Shown: piece after piece, positions 55,629-64,000 of the stretch
Position numbering within the stretch: the stretch's first letter is position 1
How the letters are laid out: each line of letters starts with the position of its first letter
DNA from: Arthrinium phaeospermum
Taxonomy: Eukaryota; Ascomycota; Sordariomycetes; Amphisphaeriales; Apiosporaceae
DNA: 64,000 bases
NCBI GenBank assembly: GCA_006503535.1
Contig: QYRS01000013.1
Coordinates: 558,001-622,000, forward strand
Direction: 5' to 3'
Notes under the pieces: model-generated
The model's database searches: none
The model's input: only the letters and a program-made list of their open reading frames with translations
Told to the model about the DNA's origin: nothing
Made by a program: the position numbers and the translations under genes

Positions 55629-58343
55629 ATGGCGGTGGACGGGCCCCTGAACGTCATCGCCCTGATATCCGGTGGGAAGGATAGCTTCTTCTCCATCCTG
55701 CACTGCTTGGCCAATGGCCACCGCGTCGTGGCTCTGGCCAATCTACACCCACCAGACCACCACCCCCACGCCAGCGCTACCACGCCGGCCAGCCATCCAG
55801 GTGCCACAGGGTGGTCTATATCCGACGCCCCGGCGCCCCTGGGCCCGAGCACGGACGCCGGCCATAGCCTCAGTCAGCATGACAGCGAGGGTGCCGACGA
55901 GACGGATCTGAACAGTTTTATGTACCAGACCGTCGGGCACCAGGTCGTGCCACTGTACGCCACTGCCACCGGCCTGCCGCTGTTCCGACGAGCCATCACT
56001 GGCACTACTGTAGACCATGGCATCAGCTACCAGGACCCTGTCTTGTCATCCACTCCTCTTTCCAAGGCCGAGGGTCTTCAGGGACCACAGCAGCCCACGT
56101 CTGGCTCGGGCGCCGTTGTCGTAGACGAGAAGCGTGAGCTTGGCGAGGACGAGACCGAGTCGCTTGTTCCCCTGTTGCGTTCTGTCATCGCGGCTCACCC
56201 GGAGGCCAATGCTGTCTGCACTGGCGCCATCCTGTCTACATACCAGCGAACACGCGTAGAGTCTGTGGCCCTGCGCCTAGGTCTTACCCCCCTCGGCTAT
56301 CTGTGGCAGTACCCCGTGTTGCCCCCGGCCCCGGCCCCGGCCCCGGCCTCCGTCGAACAAGATCCACACAGCCAGCCAGATGACACGCAGCTCCTCCGCG
56401 AGATGGAGTCCGCGGGGCTGGAGGCGCGCATCGTCAAGGTTGCGAGCGCTGGATTAGACGAAGACTTTCTGTGGGAAAATGTGGCGAGTGAGAAAAGCAT
56501 CCAGCGCGTCAAGCGCGTCTTGAGGAAGTTCGGTGGCGGCGGTCGTGGCTCTGAGCTCGGCGAAGGGGGTGAGTTCGAAACACTCGTAGTTGATGGCCCG
56601 CCAGCTCTCTTCAAGGGGCGCATCATCGTGCAAGACGACGATAGAAAAGTTGTTCGCGAGGGAGGCGGCAGTCTCTGGCTCAGCATCCGTAAAGCTTGTG
56701 TCGAGATGAAGCCACAGGGGCAATCCTCAGACGAGCAGGTCGTCGAGGAGCCTTTTGTCCGCACCCCCGCGCTTCTTGACGCTAGGTTTGAGGCTATCCT
56801 CCAAACGGTACGCAGTCATGGGCAGCAGCCAAGTGATGGGTTTGAAGAAATGCCGCTGGCGCCTCTGCCGCAATCCTCAGGGGTTGTGGCTTCAAGCCTT
56901 CCTGAGCAATGGTGCCTCCTCGGCAGTAGCCAAGAAGCCGACATCGAGGGTCAGACGCAGAGACTAGTGGATACGGTTCGTCAAAGGCTCCATGAAAAGT
57001 CGCTTGCTGCTTCCGCCATCACGAACACCGCCATCGTGCTCCGGCACATGTCAGACTTCCCCACAATCAACAAGCTTTACGGTGGGCTGTTTCGGGAGCC
57101 CAACCCGCCTGCGCGGGTCACTATTGCCAGTGGCGACTGCCTGCCCCATGGATGCGGCATAGCCATCTATCTGACTGTCCAACCTAGTTTAGGTCGGGAT
57201 TACAGGCAGGGACTGCATGTCCAGTCCCGATCTTACTGGGCGCCTGCCAATATTGGACCTTACAGCCAGGCCATCGCGTTCCCCGTGCCATCACATGCTG
57301 ATGACCATAGTGCAATGAGGCTGACGACCATCGCCGGCCAAATCCCGCTGGTTCCGGCCTCTATGGTGCTCCCTGCGTCCGGTGACTCGTCTGATGGCGA
57401 TAACATGGATCTGCAGATTACCTTGGCACTCCAGCACCTTTGGCGAATCGGAACTGAGATGCAAGTCCAATGGTGGACAAGTGCTGTGGCATACTTTCCC
57501 AGGGCGCCGTCGTCGGCCGACATGAAGCGCCAGGCGATCTTGGCTGCCCATGCCTGGGACGAGGCTCATACCTGGGGCCTTGCCACGGAGGCTTCGGACG
57601 ACGACGACGACGAGACTGGCCCAGATCTTTGGGATCGCAAATTCAATCCACAGTACATGTCCCTGACCGGCAGCGGCGATGACGCCGCCGCTTCGCCTAG
57701 CCTACCCGACTGGGACTTGCTTACTAACACTTGCCTTGCTGTCGACGTTAACGATGGAGGGGAGGCAGACCTCGCGCGACTGCGAAGGCGGTATATACCC
57801 TACGTGTTCGCAGCCGAGGTGGACGAGCTGCCCCGGGCCGCAGGCATCGAGTGGCAAGCTCACCTGGGCCTGGCCAAGGTAGGTTCCGGCTCGGTCCGTA
57901 TCTTTGCACGCAGTACAGCAGGACGCGGCGAAGACCGCCGCCTGGAGCTCCATCACGTTGTAGTGAGGGCCGCCGCCCGAGGGGATGTCTACGTGCACAC
58001 CACGGCCGCGCTTTTGCTTAACGAGGAGAGTACGGATGACACGCTACCACCGTCGCCTACCGATTTTGGTCTGGAGATCGACGCGATTTCGGCTGAGGTC
58101 AAGGCGGACCTGGAGACATTGCTCGACAAACCACCCAGCGAGGCGATTTCTCCCTCGTCGCCATACTTGACGTACACAGATGCCTCTCTTGTCTCATCGC
58201 CGTTCACGAAAATGACAGATGCTACCCCCGCGTCAAGCACATCGGCAGTCATACCTTGCTACAGTCTGTGGAATGCGCGAGGTGCCCGGTTGTCCATCGT
58301 GACGTTGTTTCAGAGCCATTACAGCAAGAAAGTCGTGGAATGA
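55629..58343 (+). CDS. dph6: diphthine-ammonia ligase with a RidA-like tail (Dph6)
   Basis: A single exon of 904 aa. The N-terminal ATP-binding PP-loop ISGGKDS lies at residues 13-19. The family block GEGGEFETLVVDGP is at about 311-324. Two YjgF/RidA-like domains follow: one ending around 474-515 (FPTINKLYGGLF...CLPHGCGIAIYL) and one from about 534 (SYWAPANIGPYSQAIAF). This is the architecture of yeast Dph6, which performs the last step of diphthamide synthesis on elongation factor 2, amidating diphthine with ammonium and ATP. Length exceeds that of yeast Dph6 (685 aa) because of low-complexity inserts at about 40-95 and a (PA)n stretch near 235. The ATG at 55629 was chosen; the 11 upstream codons lack an ATG. 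It is convergent with the esterase gene, 174 nt apart. Confidence 0.93.
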   Translation: MAVDGPLNVIALISGGKDSFFSILHCLANGHRVVALANLHPPDHHPHASATTPASHPGATGWSISDAPAPLGPSTDAGHSLSQHDSEGADETDLNSFMYQTVGHQVVPLYATATGLPLFRRAITGTTVDHGISYQDPVLSSTPLSKAEGLQGPQQPTSGSGAVVVDEKRELGEDETESLVPLLRSVIAAHPEANAVCTGAILSTYQRTRVESVALRLGLTPLGYLWQYPVLPPAPAPAPASVEQDPHSQPDDTQLLREMESAGLEARIVKVASAGLDEDFLWENVASEKSIQRVKRVLRKFGGGGRGSELGEGGEFETLVVDGPPALFKGRIIVQDDDRKVVREGGGSLWLSIRKACVEMKPQGQSSDEQVVEEPFVRTPALLDARFEAILQTVRSHGQQPSDGFEEMPLAPLPQSSGVVASSLPEQWCLLGSSQEADIEGQTQRLVDTVRQRLHEKSLAASAITNTAIVLRHMSDFPTINKLYGGLFREPNPPARVTIASGDCLPHGCGIAIYLTVQPSLGRDYRQGLHVQSRSYWAPANIGPYSQAIAFPVPSHADDHSAMRLTTIAGQIPLVPASMVLPASGDSSDGDNMDLQITLALQHLWRIGTEMQVQWWTSAVAYFPRAPSSADMKRQAILAAHAWDEAHTWGLATEASDDDDDETGPDLWDRKFNPQYMSLTGSGDDAAASPSLPDWDLLTNTCLAVDVNDGGEADLARLRRRYIPYVFAAEVDELPRAAGIEWQAHLGLAKVGSGSVRIFARSTAGRGEDRRLELHHVVVRAAARGDVYVHTTAALLLNEESTDDTLPPSPTDFGLEIDAISAEVKADLETLLDKPPSEAISPSSPYLTYTDASLVSSPFTKMTDATPASSTSAVIPCYSLWNARGARLSIVTLFQSHYSKKVVE
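56322..56348. repeat. (CCCCGG)4 coding hexanucleotide repeat
   Basis: Encodes alternating Pro-Ala in a linker of Dph6; possibly length-variable. Confidence 0.9.
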
Positions 58344-58517
58344 CAAACCCGAAAACGAAGCTATATATATATAGTCTATGATTTAGTGCAATAATTATTA
58401 CAATTGCCCTAGCAGCGTTACTGGCGGATACGCCCTCTATTACATGTCTGTCTATCCCTCATGATTACTCGATTCGTTTCTCGTCCACCTACGCTCGCTT
58501 TCTCTCGTTCTCTCTTT

Positions 58518-60740
58518 CTACCGTTTCTGCCTCATGACCGGGGCCAGGTCCCTCCACGCGTCGCACCTCGCGCGCTGTGCTTGCGGCGTGGTCTCCATAG
58601 CGGTCCTGCCCGTCTCGAGCAGGAGCCGGCGCTTGCCGGGGCCCCACTGATCCCACGCGGGCGCCCCGGGGCTCCGGAGCGGGTTGGGGTCGAGCGCGCG
58701 CACAAATGAGAGCCAGTAGTCCATGACGAGCGGCACCATGGGCGCGTTGTAGGTGTAGTAGCTCTCGGGGGCGCCCGGGACGTTGTCGGGCCCGAAGATG
58801 GCGAAGGACTCGAAGAGGTGCGGGACGCCGACGCCGAGGGCGGCGTTGACGGCGTCGGCGACGTTGTAGCGGTAGCCCCACACCCCCGGAGGAGGGGTCT
58901 TTGACGTGTCGTTGTTGTTGTTGTCGCCGCCGCCCGAGGCGAGTGTGAGGTTGTGCTGTTGCACATAGGCGCTCAGGACGTGAACCGAGGGGCAGATGAA
59001 GGTGGTCTCGCCGTACGCCATCTGCGCCGACGAGAACCAGGCGTTGTGGTTCGGCAGGGCGTCCATGAGGGGGTAGAGGCCTGTGATGTTCTTGGCCTCT
59101 TCGTTCTCCAGGAAGCGGTAGTTGTTCTGGAGGAAGTTCTGGATTTCTTCGGGCGACCCCGTGTTGGGGGCGAAGACGGTTCCCTCTGTCGTCACATGGT
59201 GTCAGTGAGGGGCGACACGACAGAAATGGGGAATCAAGGCGAGGCGAAAATACAGGCAGAAGGGGCAGAGAGACTCACCATCATTGTCATTTCCAAATAT
59301 GATGGGCACATTGATAAACTTGCCGTCCTCGAACATCTTGTAGGGCCGGTCTTGCAGCAGTTGTCCGTCGATGCAAGGGGTCCAGTAGAAGAGCGGCAGC
59401 GGTACCTCTGTCCGTCCCGGGAAAGGCGACGGGGCGTTGGCCGCTTGCAATGCCTTGGCGTCTTTGTTTCGCAAGCACTTCATCGGGTCGGCCGCGTCCT
59501 GGCACTGCGTCTCGTTGAGGACTCTGGAGAACTGCCATTCCAGCTCCGACACGTACGGCTGCGAGGGGAAGAAGAGAGACTCGGCTATCCCGCCGTGGAA
59601 TAGATGCTCATCGGTGCCGCCGTTGGCAATGAGGTGGAGGGCGACGGAGCCCGCACCAGCCGAGCCGCCATGGATAACGACTTGATCTGGATCACCACCA
59701 AACTATTTTTTTTTAATTACGCTGTCAGAATCGATCGCAGCAACAACAGTGCGGTGTAACACATACCTGGTCAATGTGCTTCTTGACCCATTTCACTGCA
59801 CGCACACCTCGCAATCAGTAAGCTGTCTTGGATGGATGGCTGGAGGAAACCAAAAGGGTTGTTCGGTCGGAACAAGACCGGGCCCCTTGCCGACTTACTC
59901 ATCATGCGCTGGTCCAGTAGTCCCGCGTTGAGATCACCATTGGCCCGTACTTGTTCACCGGCCAGAAACCCCCACAAGCCGACTCTGTAGTTGAAGTTGA
60001 CGAGCACGACGTTGCCCCCAGACCTCTGCACCACCTCGGACCCGTTCCAATTGGCATTGGCGTTGATGGTGTATCCGCCCCCTTGGATGAACAGCCAAAC
60101 CGGCAACTTGGAGTTGGTCGTGGCGTTGGACGGCGCCCATATATTGGCGAACAGGCAGTCTTCCCCCTGGAAGTCGTTTGGGAGCGGCTGCGATATCCCC
60201 AGGCAGATCTTGCCAAACTATGCACACATCCCACTGGTCAGCATCGTCACATGCATATAAGTGCCAAGGTACAGACTCGAAGATGTCACCAACCTTATCG
60301 GCGGGCTGGTCCCCCGAGCGCTCTACAGGCTCTTGAGGGGCCTTCCAGCGCAGGTCTCCGGTTGGCGGCGCAGCAAAGCGCACGCCTAGGAACTGGTTCA
60401 CCCCATTGGGGAGATGCGAGCCTTGGTACTGCGCATAGCCCAGGTTGACGCGCGCTTTGCTAATGTCGGACGGCGTCTAGAAAACAGGGCTTGTCAGTAC
60501 TCGAGTATGGCTGCCGCGCGGGAACGCATATGTTCTACTCACTTTCTGCTGCTCATCTCTTATCCTCGCGTCTCGGGCGTGCAGCAGCACGGGAACGAGC
60601 ACAGCGACGAGCACGATGACGACCACCAGTACCACGGCAGCAACGACGTAGGCGTGCCACTTGCGGAAACCTCGCTTCACCCTGCTCAAGATGGAGGATG
60701 GCTGGCCGTTCCCATCCTGCACTCCGGCGAGTTCTCCCAT
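58518..60740 (-). CDS. membrane-anchored type-B carboxylesterase (alpha/beta hydrolase)
   Basis: Six exons: 60740-60543, 60476-60294, 60217-59899, 59795-59767, 59702-59279 and 59185-58518, giving 606 aa. The cytosolic N-terminus (SRVKRGFRKWH) precedes one strong membrane helix at about residues 31-53 and no cleavable signal, predicting a type II membrane protein with a lumenal or extracellular catalytic domain. The oxyanion-hole motif is FIQGGGY. The nucleophile is S257 in IHGGSAGAGS. The catalytic acid is E385 in NDNDEGTVF and the likely His is H507 in GVGVPHLFE. This is the cholinesterase/carboxylesterase triad. The substrate is unknown. Intron 5 splits the codon of the catalytic acid (G|AG), and exon 4 is only 29 nt. 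Fungal secreted relatives act on esters and lipids; a membrane-tethered form is less usual. Confidence 0.88.
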
Positions 60741-61548
60741 GCCGCGGCAGACTCACTCACGACTTTGATCGCCAAACTGTGCTAACTGTGCTCCTCCATG
60801 CATAAACAGAATACGAGTTTACAAGAAGAGCGACAAATTATTGCTAACAGCTGGGTGCTATAGCACGGATTGTACCGAGCTGATATCGGCAGGCCTGTAA
60901 TGCGCATAGGCAGTTAGCAACCGGGTAAAAGAGTATGCAGGCAGGGCGCCGCCCCATGGATAAATAAGTTTGTTTTTCAAATGGGTGCATACTTACTCAC
61001 TATACCTTCCTTTCTCGTGATGCCTACTACTCAACTGACTTAGGCGGAGCTCGTGCTGCAGGCCAGTGAGACGGCCTTGAAACTGGCTCCTTGAATTTAA
61101 AATAGGAAACTCAGTTATCGGTAGGAGCGATGCAGTATATGCGAGTAAGGAAGGAGGAATTGACGAATCAAGGCCGCACTGGCTTGGGAATTGAGATGCC
61201 CAGATCCAGTTACATGTAACGCGTTTCGACCTTGTTACCCGCCTGTTTCCAAACAGGGCCAGTCCAGTCTATCGTGGGGGAGCAGTGGGTTGGTTCGTTT
61301 GGTGTGATGGAGCAGCCTACTTAATCATCCCATGCTACTACTACTAGACGACATTGTACCTGAAAATCCTGGGAGGAAGCCTAGGAGTTGGGAGGCAAAG
61401 GGAGAGCGAGAACTGTAAGTAGTACGAATCCTTCCATTGTCGTTCGTTGTTGGAGCTCATCGGTGTCGATCTTCCTTGCTGGCATGCTCATGCATCATTT
61501 AGGCGGCCCGTTTTTCTGGAATTGAAAATGGGGGCCTGGGACTGCGTG

Positions 61549-61581
61549 ACTGCTACTGCTACCGCTACCGCTACGGCTGCT
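61549..61581. repeat. (ACTGCT/ACCGCT)n microsatellite
   Basis: Imperfect hexanucleotide repeat. Confidence 0.8.
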
Positions 61582-61835
61582 AACCCAGTCGTCAGGTACT
61601 GCCTACAGTACCTACCTCACAGGGATGGGTGCATGTACGAGAACGACCAGCCAGAAGTCGATCACATCAGGTAAATCATTCGGCTGGCACTTCTATATCA
61701 ATCTTTGTTATTGGTGTATTCATTACCCCCGGTACTCCAAATGACCTTGAGTATATATAAGTCGTGTGGTTTGTATGCACATTTCCTATTGAACAACCAT
61801 ACTCCAAAACGGCTTGTCCTGATGAGCAGGCCACT

Positions 61836-61867
61836 CTACTCCTGCTCCTGCTCCTGCTCCTCGCTCG
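61836..61867. repeat. (CTGCTC)n microsatellite
   Basis: About four perfect hexanucleotide units in the 3' flank of cdc14. Confidence 0.85.
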
Positions 61868-62243
61868 ATGCTAGTCTCGACAGCTCTACTAATTAAACGG
61901 GTACACGGGAAAACGCCTAAATCAAAACCTATAAATGCAGCCAGGTGCCAGAACTCCTATACCAACAAGAAATATCGTCAAAACCACGTAACGTCCAGAC
62001 ACGGCGGACGTTCCCGGTTGGTCATCCGTCAGAAGGGAACATGACGTCCCAGTCTTTGATCATATGCCCAATGAAACGCCCATGCATGCAAAAGACCCGT
62101 CGTTATAGTCGTCATCATCATCAAGCAACGTCGCTGGAGCTGATGCCCCCCCGTGATTAAACAAGATCCCCAAGGCAGAGAGGTGCGCCTACCAAGTCCA
62201 GAAATCACTTGGTCACACCCGCTTGCCTGCCGGTTCTGCAGTC

Positions 62244-64000
62244 CTACATGGCAGACACCTTTCGGGCCGGGCTCGATGTATTATTGTTGACGCTGCCTAC
62301 GCGCCCACTAGTCTTGCGAACACCTGCAGCGGGGGGGTTGGATCCCGACGACCGGTTCGAGTCCGTCGACCGTTTGCCACGGACCTTGGTAAGGACGCCC
62401 GAGGCGCTTGCCGACCGTGTGGGGGATTGGGTAACGTGATCCAGGTTCTTGGGACGGGCGCTCCCAATGTTCTCGGCATCGTTGGAAGCATCGTTCACCA
62501 CCTCGTAGACCGTAGTGGTTGTTGTGCTGTGGCTGACCGACCGTGACTTCTCGCTCCGACCTGGGGATTTGGACTGGGATGCCTTGCGGTGGCTGCGCAT
62601 GCGCAGATGGATCTCTTCTTCGGAATCAGCCCCGTTGGACTGCCTTTGAACCGAAAGTACTTCGGTCTCTTGCTTGGTCCCTTGCTCTTCCTCGACAGCC
62701 TGATTGATGGCGTTGCGTTGATAAGGATGGTGACGATCGACCCGGCTCGTCTTGCGCGGCTGTCCGGGTGTGGGGGCTGGTAGATAGTCCTCCTGAACAC
62801 CAATGTTATTGCGCTCGTGGTCTACTTCGCTCAGAGGCGTGCGGCTGCTTGTCTTGTGCGGGGGAGTCGACGTGTTTCGGCTCATGTTTGTCTTTTGCAT
62901 GGCCCGGCTGGGTGTAGTGGGGGGGACAGCATTCGCGGCCATTTCCTTGCGGAGCTTGCGCTCTATCCTCTCCTCGATCCACCACTCACGGAACACGCCC
63001 TGGTTGAGGTGCAGCCAGTGCTGCTGGGGGCCAACCACCATTCCAGGCCGCATGAAGCGCATGAAAGCAATGATCTCGTTAGCGGTGAATCCATGGCGGT
63101 AGATCAGGTAAGCGCCGATGAGGCACCCAGTACGGCCAAGACCGGCCTTGCAGTGTACTGCGATGCCCTTCTTCTTCACGGTAATCGTCTCGTGGGCAAG
63201 CCGGATGAACTTGCGGACGGTGCTCAAAGGAGGACACGTGCCATCCTCGAAGATCATGTCCAGGTGCTGGATGCCCAATGCCTCAAAGTACGATGGCGAG
63301 TAGAGAGGGGAGTTTAGTCTCACGACCAAGCCAATGTTGCGCTCTGAAAAGTGCTTCAGGACATTCTTGAATGGCTGAGGAAGAGTGGGGTGTGCGTCGA
63401 CGGCAGCAAGGGTCTTGGGAAGAGCGTTCCAAGCCTCGGTGCCCTGGGGAACTGGCGCCACCGGGGTCTGCTGAGGCGAGGCGAAAGCCAAGAAATGGGG
63501 GGTGACCCAGTTGAAGTCGCCATGCTCAACTCTCTCGAACCTCTCATATTCATCCAGATCGAAGTTGTCCAGCTGGCAACAGGTCTCCTCCTTGGCCTTC
63601 CACACGCCGTAGACCACGTCCTGCACCGTGATGCCATAATCAGCCTGGCTGTAGCCAGCATCTCGGAAAGGCATCAATGGAGGTTCCACTTGGGCAATTG
63701 GGGCAAGTGCCAAGTGTGGCGGCCAGGACTGGATCAAGACCATGTAGCAAGCTAACAGGCAAGCTGCGTTTGCTCGGCCTAGTTGGAGTGTTAGGGAAAA
63801 AACGTCTCAGGTGCCAATGCGCAATAACAATAACTTACTTCTCGGGTCAGCCCGACTCCAGAACACGATAGGTCTCGTTTGATTCTCCTTTGCGCCGAGG
63901 ACATCGTGGAATTGCAAGGCGAAGCGGTAGAGATGCCCAATGTGGAATGGACCGAAGTCGTGATGGAAAGCATTGTAATACAGTTGGTCGTCCACTGTGA
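62244..64000 (-). CDS. cdc14: Cdc14 dual-specificity phosphatase (5' end beyond window)
   Basis: Two exons are visible: 64000-63839 (entering from the right edge) and 63778-62244. The intron (63838-63779, GTAAGT...ACTAG) splits a Ser codon. The N-terminal Cdc14 blocks LYYNAFHHDFGPFHIGHLYR and FWSRADPRSRANAACLL are clear. The phosphatase signature HCKAGLGRTG encodes the catalytic Cys at 63152-63150, and the upstream acid loop reads IFEDGTCPP. Cdc14 dephosphorylates Cdk sites to drive mitotic exit, cytokinesis and septation, and in fungi also conidiation. The C-terminal ~200 residues are disordered, basic and Ser-rich, as in the family's localisation tail. About the first 60-80 residues are missing because of the window edge. 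Confidence 0.95.

Larger units (their letters stand above)
60741..62243. other. intergenic region between the esterase and cdc14 genes
   Basis: Promoter of the esterase and 3' flank of cdc14 (both minus strand). It contains the palindromes GTTACATGTAAC (61209-61220) and CCTGTTT-CC-AAACAGG (61242-61257) and two microsatellites. No gene was seen. Confidence 0.6.

Noticed and set aside
1..64000. Secondary-metabolite or other functional gene cluster
   Set aside because: No polyketide synthase, NRPS, terpene cyclase, P450 or transporter set; the genes are mixed housekeeping and regulatory functions.

Overview
The window reads as nuclear DNA of a filamentous ascomycete (Pezizomycotina, most likely a Sordariomycete; species not determinable by eye). 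The reasons are: monocistronic genes on both strands; short introns of about 50-260 nt with GTRNGT donors, CTRAC/CTAAY branch sites and YAG acceptors; G/C-rich third codon positions; long non-coding spacers full of ACTAC/GGTA-type microsatellites; and fungal families such as an Msn2/Seb1-type C2H2 factor, a Zn2Cys6 factor, Shr3, Cdc14 and a fungal Dph6 with a RidA tail. I see 14 protein-coding genes, two of them cut by the window edges. I recognised no rRNA, tRNA, CRISPR array or intact transposon.

Layout. 0-6.7 kb: 3' end of an unrecognised gene (+), a SOD-fold mitochondrial ribosomal protein (+), and a SAM/PH-domain scaffold (-). 6.7-13.7 kb: gene-free divergent spacer. 13.7-21.6 kb: Zn2Cys6/Fungal_trans_2 regulator (+), Cys-rich single-pass surface protein (+), Shr3 ER chaperone (-). 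23.4-29.2 kb: nucleotidyltransferase of the NMNAT superfamily (+), a convergent secreted M28 aminopeptidase with a one-base frameshift near its 3' end (-), and an unrecognised coiled-coil protein (-). 33.6-37.7 kb: Hcs1/SMUBP2-type helicase in six exons (-) and a DUF202 membrane protein (-). 37.7-51.5 kb: 13.8 kb with no convincing gene. 51.5-64 kb: Msn2/Seb1 stress regulator (+), diphthine-ammonia ligase Dph6 (+), a membrane-anchored type-B carboxylesterase (-) and Cdc14 phosphatase, truncated at its 5' end by the window edge (-).

The genes do not form a biosynthetic cluster. They are a mix of housekeeping functions (mitochondrial translation, translation-factor modification, mitotic exit, DNA/RNA helicase, permease packaging) and regulatory or surface functions. 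The unusual parts are non-coding: two very long divergent spacers (7.1 and 13.8 kb) upstream of the two transcription-factor genes, an msn2 leader full of small upstream ORFs including one that overlaps the start codon, a recurring GGGCTAAT/ATTAGCCC motif, a 91-nt CT tract before the nucleotidyltransferase gene, and the frameshift in the aminopeptidase. I did not find a clearly new multi-gene system.
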